Origin: Nephrocerus scutellatus | Lineage: Eukaryota; Arthropoda; Insecta; Diptera; Pipunculidae | Reading direction: 5' to 3' | DNA: 64,000 nt | Assembly (NCBI GenBank): GCA_947095585.1 | Contig: OX352764.1 | Location: 68,591,536-68,655,535 of the forward strand | Shown here: one piece after another, positions 23,113 through 33,060 of the stretch | Position numbering within the stretch: position 1 is the first letter of the stretch | Layout of the letters: every line of letters starts with the position of its first letter | The notes under the pieces: model-generated | The model's input: only the letters and a program-made list of their open reading frames with translations | Databases searched by the model: none | What the model was told of the DNA's origin: nothing | Translations under genes and position numbers: made by a program

Positions 23113-26100
23113 TTGAGACATTCTCTTCTCAATTCGGTAAAAAGAAGCGGTAAGTTGTGTTTTGTGTGTTTGTTTGTTGTAGTTATGTGTGTTTTCAGAG
23201 TGGATCTCAGCAACATACGTGGGCTGAGAACGAATTCGTTCGCTGTGTTTAACCATGTACATGTCCACAGGCCAGCAATTCTGGCACTGAGTGAAACTCA
23301 GGTATTTGATAATTCTGATGCATCGGAATTTAATCTACCTGGGTATAGCTTGGTGCCATTATTTTTCCCTCGACGCGGACTCGCAATCTATGTTCGTAGA
23401 GATGTTGCGTTTCAGCTTTTGCCTCATTTTAGCCAAAGTTCCAATCCGGAATTCAATTTCATTTGGCTCAAAGTAAAGGTACAAGAGCGCAACATATACT
23501 ACTGTTTCCTTTACAGAAGCCCCCACTTAGACAGTGTTTCAACTCAGAGCGAGTTTGATGCACTGTCTGATTCCATCTTAAGAATTGGAAATCGTAAAAA
23601 TGAAATCGTTATTGCGGGCGATTTCAATGTACACAATTCTGGGTGGCTTCGCCATTCTGGCCAGACAACACTCGAAGGAAGGTGTGTTGAGTTATTCGCT
23701 GAGTTTAATCACCTTACTCAGCTTGTAAATGAGCCTACACGAATACCTGACATTGCAAATCATTCCGCAAACACCCTAGACTTGTTCCTTACCTCTCGTC
23801 CTGATAAATACTCCGTCAATGTATCATCGCCCCTAGGCTCATCAGACCATTGTGTAGTATCAGCTAATTTATCGTTAATAAACCACGTAGTTAGAGAAAA
23901 AACTCCCAAAAAAATAGTATGGCAATACGAGAAAGCCAATTGGGACGGCCTTAACAACTTCTTTGGGAGTTATAACTGGTCGCTATTGTTTCGCGATAGC
24001 AACGTGGATGCCGCCGCTGATGCAATAACAAACATCATTCTTATTGGTATGAGAAAGTTTATCCCTTTTAGGAATAAATCTATCAAATCAAAGGAAGATG
24101 GATGGTATGACTTGAGCTGTAAAGAGGCTTCTAGGATTAGAGAGGTATGCTTTCGGTTTTACAAAGCAAACCCTTCCGAGGAAAACCGAAAAAAGTTTAA
24201 ACGAGCAAGAAATGATTGCAATGCCCATCTTCGGCGAGTCAAATTCGCCTACGACCGAAAATTAAGGCAAAAAATACTACAATTTCCCATAGGTAGTAAA
24301 AATTTTTGGTCTTTGGTGAAAAGAATCAAAAATTCAGCCTCGTCGTCGATTCCAACGCTCATTTATAATGACATTCCAGTTGTCAGCTCTATAGACAAGG
24401 CCAATCTGTTTGCTGCGCATTTCGCAGCTAGCTCTACGCTTCCAGATTGTGCATTGCCGCCTCCTGCACCTCAGAGTATTGAACACTCTATGGGACAGAT
24501 ATTTTTTCGTACTCGTGCAGTTGCTAGAGTTTTAAATGATCTTAACACATACAAATCCGCTGGTCTAGATGGTATTTCTCCATTAGTTCTGAAGAGGTGT
24601 TCTTCCAAGCTGGCATTACCATTGCGTAAGCTTTTCCATCTATCCTACTCTTCTGGACTCTTCCCGAGAAGTTGGAAAACAGCATTTGTCCAGCCCATAC
24701 CCAAAAAAGGCGAACCGTCGTCTCCTTCTTCGTACCGACCCATAGCACTTACATCCATTCTTTCCAAGGTCATGGAAACGCTGATCAATTAACAGCTTAA
24801 GAAATATCTTGAAACCAACGTAATCCTTAGTGACCGGCAGTATGGGTTTCGTGGGCAACGTTCTACTGGTGATTTGATGGTTTATCTCACCGAACAGTGG
24901 AACCGATCTTTGCATCATTTTGGAGAAAGCAAAGCTGTTGCACTCGATATTTCGAAGGCATTTGACAGAGTTTGGCATCAAGCTCTTTTGTCTAAAATGC
25001 GTGCTTATGGTGTCGATGATAAACTGCTTCAATGGATTAGAAGCTATCTTTTGGACCGCTCAATTCAAGTTGTTTTAGACGGTTTCAAATCTGAAATACA
25101 CCACATAAATGCTGGCGTTCCCCAGTGCTCTGTTCTGTCCCCGACACTCTTCCTCATTTTTATTAATGATCTCTTATCTGTGACTTCTAATCCAATTCAC
25201 TCTTTCGCTGACGACAGCACTCTCAGCTTCTCATATAAGTTTGAGGAACGTCCCTCCACCTCTGATGTGGAACTCAAACAACATCGTATGTTAAGCACGT
25301 TAAATTCTGACCTTGACAGCATAATACAATGGGGAGAAAACAATCGAGTAGAATTTAACGCTTCCAAAACCCAATGCTGTCTCCTGTCGTCCAAGCGAAT
25401 CCTAAACCCCATGCCATTATCCATGAATGGCACTTGCATCGAGGAAACTGAAAAACTCGCAATTCTCGGTATGTGCGTTAACGACAAGCTTCGTTGGAAT
25501 GACCACATATTTACCGTCGCTAAAAATGCTGCGAAATGTTTAGGTTTTCTAGCCCGGTGCAAGAAATATTTCACTCCCTCTGATCTGGCTACCATTTACA
25601 AGGCTTTTATTCGCCCAAAACTTGAGTACAATTGCCATATCTGGTCTGGTGCGCCTAAGACTACTTTGCATCAGCTAGATAGAATACAAAACCGCGCGAT
25701 AAAACTTATCGGTGACGAAAATATAGCGAAATCGATTGATTCGCTTGAACACCGCAGGAACGTTTCTTGCTTGTCACTATTTTATCGCTTCTTCTACCAG
25801 CGGTGCTCAAGAGAAATAGCCAGCTACATGCCACCTCTCCTTGAATTCAACCGCAATACTCGTGGCGCTCTAAATGCTCATCAGTTTACCCTTAGGCCCA
25901 TCTTCGGACGTACAGTTAAATTCAGGGATTCATTCTTCAGCCGTACAACTCGTATGTGGAATGCTCTGCCAAGCTCTGTCTTCCCACATCACTATGATCC
26001 ACAGGCATTCAAAACACAAGCTCATAGACATCTCCTCTTTTCTCCTCCTCTTCCTTAACGCCCACGCTGTGCCAAGCATATAGCCGAGCATTATAAGGGT

Positions 26101-26152
26101 GCGAACCCCTTGAAGCGTGCGCGAATTATAAAAAAAAAAAAAAAAAAAAAAA
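23113..26152 (+). pseudogene. CR1-like non-LTR retrotransposon copy B, near-complete ORF2 (EN-RT) with poly(A)
   Basis: This is the best copy of the commonest retrotransposon here. The endonuclease starts near 23196 (VDLSNIRGL) and keeps LSETQ, AGDFNVHNSGW and SSDHCVVS. Reverse transcriptase follows: AGLDGISPLVLKR, YRPIALTS, then a single in-frame TAA at 24790-24792, and continuing in the same frame QYGFR, ALDISKAFDRVWHQAL, GVPQCSVLSPTLFL (Cys where a Gly is usual) and the catalytic SFADDSTLSFS. The frame closes at 26058 after the C-terminal SRTTRMWNALP block. The 3' end is gcgtgcgcgaattat plus a 23-base A tail (26130-26152). Clade is CR1/Jockey-type by motif wording and the lack of RNase H; exact clade is inference. 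The first ORF (gag-like) is absent. Confidence 0.9.
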
Positions 26153-26729
26153 GTGTCACACGTTGGGGATTGGTACTCTCCCGCTCCATCTCCATCTTAC
26201 TTCACTTACTCCCAGTATGTCCAAATTATATCGAAGAAACTCACGTTCCAGTTGAAGAAATCTGGCATTTTGAGGTCCTTCACTCCCTTAGTCAAGGAGT
26301 GACCTCACATTCCAGAAACCAATGTCCGGGTACAATAGCAAAAAGTCGTCATTATTCGATCATTACTTATTCGAGGCGTTGTGTAGGTTTCAGTAGCGGG
26401 CGTTTTTCGGTACCGCAGGGTGCTAACCCACGTTACCTAGACTAGAAACGCTAAACCGTTCGCACTTGCAGTTTTAGCCTACATATATAAGGATTTATAC
26501 ATATAGTTGCCCGGGGACCACCACGAGGAGGTAGAGCAAGCACTACATCACGAACTTGATTTTTGCGCTTCTGGCCCAAACCAAGTTTTGAGCAGTCAGT
26601 AGTTTCCCGATCAATTGCAATGCAGATCCCAATTGTGCTTTCGTAAAATCAAAATTATTGTGTTTTAATTGCCTTCGGGCAGGTCATCCTGCAGGCAAAT
26701 GACGCTCATCATTTCGCTGTCGTGTCTGC
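26153..26729. other. Stretch between CR1-like copy B and BEL/Pao remnant
   Basis: No confident domain. The overlapping plus frame at 26110-26445 is unsupported. It could be decayed retrotransposon sequence upstream of the BEL/Pao fragment. Confidence 0.35.
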
Positions 26730-27912
26730 TACATCATGCAGTTATGAAATTAGATAGCTCGACAACAAAATTACGGGTCGTATTTAATGGTTCGGCCAGT
26801 GATTCAAAAGGTAACTCGCTCAATAGACAGCAGATGAGCAGATGACTTGGTTGGAGTCTGTCTACGATTTCAGCAACATAATACATTTTCACTCCCGCGA
26901 CGTTGTGAAAATATTTCGTCAAATCTGATTGAACAATCGGCATCTCGATTTTCATCAAATAGGTTGGCGTAAAGGCCCGTCGGATGAAATCGACCATTTT
27001 CGCTTACTTACGGCACCCTTAAACCTGCATCGGCACCCATTTTGTCAGTTCGAGTATTGATGCAGTTATTGATGGGCTATCAAACGCAATACCCAAATGC
27101 AGCGCGCGTATTATTACACATTGTGTATGTATGAAGAGTTAATTAAAATACAGTTTGAAATCGTTTTCTTAAACTTAATGCAAAACTCGCGTTGCGTAAG
27201 TGGAACTCTAACTGTTTGCATTACTCACGCGGTTGACCAAAGAAGACTGCGAATTTTCTTGGTTCGATACAGAACGTTCAATATCAATTATTTAAATATT
27301 CAGTATGCACTAAAATCCTTATTCCGACCAGTACTCGTTTCGCTTTAAGGGTGTCAGTGAGTACGCTAAACCTACAAGACGTTCGCTTCTGTCGAAAATA
27401 CGAGTATCTCGTATATTTGATCCTATTGAATGTTTGACCCCATCCGTTGTGTTGTTTAAAATGTTGTTTCTGGAGTTGTGGTCGTCAGATCTTAAACTCA
27501 GCAGTTATGATCCACTTCTGTTACAACTAGCTAAAACTAGCTACCAACATGAACTGATTTTTTTTTTGAAAAGGTACAAGTACCAAAAAACATTTTTTTC
27601 ATTTTCAGACATTGAATTACAGCCTGATGCATCTTTGTTAGCCTACCCAGCAGTAGTGTATGCTCGTAATTGTTGCTGCGAGGGCAAAGGTTGCTCCAAC
27701 TAAACGTAAACATCGATTTCTCAGTTGGAACTGTGCGGGGCATTACTTCTGTGTCGTCTTGTTACGCTAATCAGGTCGTCCATGTTAGGAAACTTTACGA
27801 TGACAAGCCAACATCCGCGATTTCAGAGATGGCAGCATATTGCATCAAAGTCCAACCCGGCAAATTGTGCGTCACGAGGAATGCGTTGTGATGGACTGGC
27901 CTTGCATGGCTA
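26730..27912 (+). pseudogene. BEL/Pao LTR retrotransposon pol remnant, part 1 (RT to RNase H region)
   Basis: The plus strand reads HHAVMKLDSSTTKLRVVFNG followed by SASDSKGNSLN at about 26733-26840, the diagnostic start of a BEL/Pao reverse transcriptase. Further on are RRSLLSKI...SRIFDPI and CLTPSVVLFKMLFLELW (27370-27480), the linker after the thumb, then LELCGALLLCRLV near 27725 and PANCASRGM near 27870, as in the RNase H/linker region. The part with the catalytic YVDD box is missing or unreadable, and frames change several times. An unrelated CR1-like fragment interrupts it at 27913. The minus-strand frames here are shadows. Confidence 0.8.
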
Positions 27913-28440
27913 TCGCTACTCCCTCTGATCTGATTACTATCGAAAAGGCGTTTATTCGCCCCAAACTTGAGTACAATTGTCATATCTAGTGAGGTGCGCC
28001 TAAGACCACCTTGCACCTGCTAGATTGAATTTTAAAGCGAGCGTTAAAGCTTATCGGTGAAGAAACCATTGCAAAGCCAGTAGATTCGCTTGTCACTGTT
28101 TTACCGCTTCTTCCATCAACGGTGCTTAATAGTAATAGTAAGTTGCATGCCACCTCTCATTGAATTTAACCGCAATAATCGTGGCACTCCAAATGCTCAT
28201 CAGTTTACCCTCAAGACCATCTTCGGACGTACAGTTAAGTTTACAGATTCGTTCTTCATCCGTGTACGTGTTGTAAGTGGAATGCTCTGCCAAGCTCTAT
28301 CTTTCCACATCGCTGTGATACCATTCAAAACACAAGCTCACACACATCTTCTCTTTTCTCCTCCTTTTCCTTAACGCCCACGCTGTGGCAGCCGGGCATT
28401 ATATGGTGCAAACCCTTTACGCGTGAGCAATTTATATCTA
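27913..28440 (+). pseudogene. CR1-like 3' fragment inside the BEL/Pao remnant
   Basis: It matches copy B from 'actccctctgatctg' (25573) to its 3' end, with a small deletion near 28085 and many substitutions. A 94-codon frame (28090-28374) preserves SLFYRFFHQRC to HLLFSPPFP. The end, 'ccctttacgcgtgagcaattta', lacks a long A tail. It separates two parts of one BEL/Pao copy, so it inserted later. Confidence 0.8.
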
Positions 28441-29130
28441 AAAATAATTAGCCTGCATCAACGGATGGGCATGAAAGTGGATAATCCGGAAATATCGGTA
28501 GAAGAAAGACATAAAGAGAAACAGATTCTTTTCACCCCAGTAAAGATATTTTCGAAAATATCGACGTGGACTCGGTTGCTTCGCATCGTCACCTACTGCT
28601 TTAGCTTTTCTACACATACACGATAAGTACCTACATCCAGGAGTGTCCGAAACATTTGCCATTGTTCGCCAGCGGTATTGAATACTACGAAGTCGGAATA
28701 TGTGCAACGATGCAGACCTTGTTTGAAAGGCCACATACACTCAGCTTATGCCCCACAATTTGGTGGATTTTGGGACGCAGGAGTAAAATCGGCAAAATCG
28801 CAATTACGTCGGGCTGTTGGAAGTTCGGTTCTCACCTTTGAATAACTCTACACCGTATTTACTGAAATAAAAGCAGTCTTAAATTCGCGTTCGCTTGCAC
28901 TTTTAAATACTGATATAAATCTTCTAACACCTTCTCATTTTTTGATAAGAGAACCTCATACGGAAACTCCAGAGTCCACTCTATTTGAGGTCCCGTTCAG
29001 TAGTTTGGCCCACTGGAAACATCTTCAGAGCATGCTGCAATGTTTTTGTAAGCGATGGCAGATGCAATTACAAAACTGGCCGTACTTCCATTATTTTAAA
29101 ACTTATTTAAGCGGGGGAAGTTATGTTTAG
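28441..29130 (+). pseudogene. BEL/Pao pol remnant, part 2 (integrase)
   Basis: The first third reads KYLHPGVSETFAIVRQRYWI, the integrase zinc-binding region with the LHPG..T...R..FWI pattern, near 28628-28685. Near 28925-29080 a plus frame reads LTPSHFLIREP and WKHLQSMLQCFCKRWQ, the BEL/Pao integrase C-terminal signature (LTPxHFLIG...W..LQ...FW.RW). The catalytic core between them is largely lost. Stops and frame changes are frequent. Confidence 0.75.
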
Positions 29131-29338
29131 TAATAATCGAGTATTCTATAGCTGTCACGAGCAGACGTCTCGCGTGCATTCTTCTTTCTTTTCTGTTGGA
29201 TTTTTTAACCAGAATTCAGGTATATAAAATTTAACCAGTATTCATATACAAATACATATTTCTATATTTTATATTAAAAAGCATTCTTAATTATCCAGTT
29301 GTGACATTTTATTGCGCAGTGAACTTATCTGTGTTATA
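29131..29338 (+). other. Possible BEL/Pao 3' flank or LTR remnant
   Basis: This A+T-rich sequence lies after the integrase. A TGTCACGAGCAGACG stretch at 29152 could start an LTR, but no second copy is present to test this. Confidence 0.25.
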
Positions 29339-29369
29339 AAGGGTTATCCATTTCGCGGTTTCAAAAGTA
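29339..29369 (+). repeat. Left terminal inverted repeat of the mariner
   Basis: It pairs with 30609-30639 in reverse complement over 31 bases with one mismatch (C versus T near base 16). A TA precedes it. Confidence 0.92.
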
Positions 29370-29449
29370 TAGGGCTGGAATTCGACATCTGTCAAACTAA
29401 GTTGTTAAAACAATTTTTTTTTTCAGTTGAAAGTCTGACATTTACGAAA

Positions 29450-30534
29450 ATGGATCGCTTAACTATCGCACAACGCTTGAAAATTGTAAAAACCTACTAC
29501 AAAAATGGTGATTCTGCCACAGCCACATATCGTGCTTTAAGAGGAGATTATGGTTTACATAATCGTCCAACTACGCAAGCAATTGGCAAACTTGTGAAGA
29601 AATTAGAAGAGACTGGATCGGTACAGATATTGTAAGGCCTGTGCATCATCGTTTCGCTCGTACCACTGAAAATATCGCTGCTGTAAGTGAAAGTGTTGCC
29701 GAAGACCCGAATGTGTCGATTCCTCGTCGTTCTCAGGAATTAGGACTGTCTTACGGAACATTATGGCGTATTTTGCATTTGGATCTACACCTACATCCAT
29801 ATAAAATCCAGCTCACACAACAACTGAAGCCAGCTGACCATTCACAACGTAGTAGATACGTCGAATGGGTGCTTGAACAACAGGCGGTGGACGGCGATTT
29901 TTCGAACAAAATATTCTTCAGCGACGAAGCACATTTCTTACTCGGTGGGTATGTTAACAAACAAAATTGTCGTATTTGGGGTTCTGAGAATCCTCAAGTA
30001 ATTGAAGAGAGGCCATTACATCCACAAAAAGTCACTGCTTGGTGCGCTCTTTGGTCCAGAGGTGTGATTGGACCTTACTTCTTCGAAAACGACAATGGAA
30101 CGACTGTCACCGTCAATTCGGAGGTTTATGGTCATATGCTAACCGACTTTTTTTTGCCTGCTATTGAAGAATACGACTTAAAAAATATGTGGTTTCAACA
30201 AGACGGTGCCACATACCACACAACTCGAGCGAATATGGCTTTATTGCAAGAGACATTTCCTGGCCGCGTAATTTCTCGTCGTGGCGATATCAACTGGCCA
30301 CCAAGATCATGCGATTCGACACCGCTTGACTTTTTTTTGTGGGGCTACGCGAAATACCGTGCTTATGCAGATAAACCTTTAACTCTTGAGCACTTAAAAA
30401 CCAATATTCGTCAAGTTATGGCTGAGATACCGCCCAATATGTGTCAAAAAGTGGTCAAAAATGACCTCAAAAGAATTGATGCTAGCAACAATTCGCGTGG
30501 TGGTCATTTTAATGATGTAGTGTTTCACACATAA
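29450..30534 (+). pseudogene. DD41D mariner transposase, one frameshift
   Basis: The ATG at 29450 (after ttacgaaa) opens a helix-turn-helix domain: MDRLTIAQRLKIVKTYY and a Thr/Gln-rich second helix. The frame ends early at 29635 because one base is missing near 29625; the rest continues from 29641 in the next frame to 30534. The catalytic triad is intact: FFSDEAHF, WFQQDGATYHT and STPLDFFLWGY. Counting from the second to the third Asp gives 41 residues between them, that is DD41D, the spacing of the rosa lineage first described in tephritid flies (established knowledge). LGGYVNKQNCRIWG and SRGGHFNDVVF are further lineage hallmarks. It would cut and paste the element through its TIRs if intact. 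Confidence 0.9.
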
Positions 30535-30608
30535 TGTCAACGTTCAAACTTTATAATAAAAAAGAAATATCATGATAAAAAATATTTGATATGTGTTTTA
30601 TTTACGTT

Positions 30609-30639
30609 TACTTTTGAAACCGCAAAATGGATAACCCTT
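30609..30639 (-). repeat. Right terminal inverted repeat of the mariner
   Basis: Reverse complement of 29339-29369 apart from one base; followed by TA. Confidence 0.92.
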
Positions 30640-30994
30640 TATATCGTGTTGTGCGATACAATTTCATCGATGGTATTTACTATATCCCTTAACTCCTCTT
30701 ATCTTATGGATTTTAGCATGCATTATAACCTTAAATCTTTCAATCACGCCAAAGACGTATAGCTTTTAACACGGGTACACAACTTTTTTTCACAATAACC
30801 TATTCCGAATGTATGGAATGTACTGAATATATCAAATAGAAAAACATATCGAAAAGTATTAAATAATTGTCAAAATTTGAATCATCGGTGCACAGAAACT
30901 TTGGATCGGAAGTTTATAATATTGAGTGACCAAATATTCTTAAATACTTGAGGCATTCAAAAATATTCAATTGGTCGATCATAAGGGTATCACA
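30640..30994. other. Short stretch without recognised features
   Basis: A+T-rich sequence between the mariner and the next CR1-like copy; nothing recognised. Confidence 0.4.
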
Positions 30995-31655
30995 TTGTGT
31001 TTTGTGTGTTTGTTTTTTGTAGTTATGTGTGATTTCAGAGTGGTTCTCAGCAACATGCGTGGGCTGAGAACGAATTATTTCGCTGTGCTTAATTATGTAC
31101 ATGTGGCACTGAGTGAAACTCAGGTATTTGATAATTCTGATTCATAGGAATTTAATCTGCCTGGTTATAACTTGGTATCATTATTTTTCCCTCGACGTAG
31201 ACACGCAATCTATGTCCGGATTGATGTTGCGTTTCTGCTTTTGCCTCAATTTAGCCAAAGTTCCAATCCAGAATTCAATTTCGTTTGGCTCAAAATAAAG
31301 GTACAAGAGCGCATAATCTACTACTGTTTCCTTTACAGGAGCCCCTCTTAGACAATGTTTCAACTTAGAGCAAGTTTGATGCACTGTCTGATTCAATCTT
31401 AAGAATTGTCACAAAACATCGTAAATGTTTTAATTTAAATTTTAATGTACACAATTCTGGGTGGCTTTGCCATTCTGGCCAGACAACACTCGAAGGACTG
31501 TGTGTTGAGTTATTCGCTGAGTTTAAACACCTTACTCAGCTTGTAAATGAGCCTACACGAATACCTGACATTGTAAATCATTCCGTAAACCCCCTTGCCT
31601 TGTTTCTTACCTCTCGTCCTTATAAATACTTCGTCAATGTATTATCGCCTCTAGG
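30995..31655 (+). pseudogene. CR1-like copy D, 5' part (endonuclease)
   Basis: It aligns with copy B from 23155 to 23835: gttttgtgtgtttg, then the endonuclease with the GDFN region damaged near 31430-31445, and WLCHSGQTTLEG in decayed form. It stops at 31655 in the 'tcatcgcccctagg'-equivalent position where the LOA-type element inserted. There are many stops. Confidence 0.85.
31641..31655 (+). repeat. Target-site duplication, left copy
   Basis: attatcgcctctagg, identical to 36501-36515. In copy B the single uninterrupted site is at about 23823-23837. It brackets the LOA-type element. Confidence 0.9.
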
Positions 31656-31993
31656 GGTTAATGTAACCCGGGAAGACTGGGATTCCTCAGACTCCCCGGG
31701 AGCAGGCAACGATGAAGCGCATTACACAGCCACTCTCGCTGCAAGACCGTTGAACGGGACAATAGTGCCCATCCGACAAGAGGTGACCCTGTCTAGCAGA
31801 ATTCAACGGATCTAGAGGAGACAACCTCGATAAAAAATTCTCAATCCAAGGTGAGACACGTGCGCTGAGGGATGAATGGCCATGAGGATTTTGGTCGCTA
31901 GCACGGGACTCCGTATACCTGGTACCCTCCGGCTTAAAGTGACCTTACCACAGCAAGAGGCTCTGCGGTGGTGGACCTTCCTTTCCTCAAAAA

Positions 31994-33060
31994 ATGATAC
32001 TTATAGATAGTACACAAAATAATTTAAATCTTGAGGGCGGTGCTCCTCCAAACGCGCCAATGTCAGAAGCCAAGGACCACTCAGGTCCTAACTCTGAGAA
32101 CGATAACAACAACTACGACAGCACAGACTCGTCGACAATAACCGTTGAATACGTCCCTGCACAAGGCTCCAACGTGCCAAAATGCTCGGACAACATGTCC
32201 TCATCGACTACCTCTGACTTAAGAGAAGGACTGACAAGTCTAGACCTTGAGGACAGACGGGGCTCACCCACGACGAGGCATTAACTATGTGCCAGACCAA
32301 AATCAAAGACAGGAAGACTGACACGAAAATCAAACGAGTTCGATCCGACGACTCCAGCCCCAAAAACCCGCCAAAGCGAGACAAACCTACGCACACCCCC
32401 GCAAAGGTAACCAAAACACCCAGCACCACTGCAAATACAGGTTCGGGTCAAGGCGAAGAAAAAGTGGTGGCAAGCGGATCTGGGACAATGCCACGATACA
32501 GTGACGTCACGAAAGCCATCAGGTTGGCGATTACCGCCAAGGCTTTCCTGATGTCAGACTGGAAACGGCACAGATGTCACAAATTCAAGACTCCATTATG
32601 GACGCAGTAGCTGAGCTCCCACACGATTGCATAAGCCCTAACTTCCTGGGCTGCAGACCAAAGAATGGGTGACTATCAGTGAACTGCGCAGATGAAGACA
32701 CGGCAACATGGCTCACCAAGACTACCCCAAGTTTAATACCATGGCCAAATGCCAGCCTAAAGATTGTTGGAGAGGAAGAAATTCCACGTAATCAAATTTT
32801 TTACGTATATCTTCCTCACAGCAGAAACGAACCGAATGAAAAAATTCGCAGGCGCCAAAACAGAGAGCTAAGGAATGCGGATTGGAAGATACTCTCAAGA
32901 CTAAGGCATCACCCAGCAACAACTACCACTAAAAACACTACCAAACCAGACCTGGCTAAACGGTCCAAAAAACATGGCCTAGCAGCAGCAAGACCGACAA
33001 AGTCCACCGAGACCACGACAACACAGGGCTCTCAAGACAAGCCGGTAAGCCCTAAAATAC
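31994..33060 (+). pseudogene. LOA-type ORF1 (gag-like)
   Basis: The first frame (31994-32284) is an acidic, Ser/Asn-rich leader starting MILIDSTQNNLNLEGG. After a frame break at 32284 come a basic, Lys/Pro-rich segment (32287-32460) and YSDVTKAIRLAI, the start of the conserved gag-like domain. Further frame changes near 32560 and 32670 precede NCADEDTATWLTKTTPSLIP, which resembles the DUF4780-type domain of insect retrotransposon ORF1 proteins. The product would be an RNA-binding chaperone of the ribonucleoprotein. No CCHC knuckle is evident. The end of ORF1 overlaps the ORF2 reading frame. Confidence 0.7.

Larger units (their letters stand above)
29339..30639 (+). mobile_element. rosa-like (DD41D) mariner transposon, 1301 bp
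   Basis: It has 31-bp terminal inverted repeats beginning AAGGGTTATCC with one mismatch (29339-29369 and 30609-30639), and both ends are flanked by the dinucleotide TA (29337-29338 and 30640-30641). One transposase gene fills the interior. Structure and both ends are intact; only the gene is broken. The length fits a mariner-type element. Confidence 0.92.

Noticed and set aside
23158..23196. An intron acceptor (ttttcag) just before the CR1-like endonuclease
   Set aside because: The same stretch exists in copy D at 30995-31045, and non-LTR ORF2s are not normally spliced; more likely part of the 5' untranslated or ORF1-ORF2 linker.
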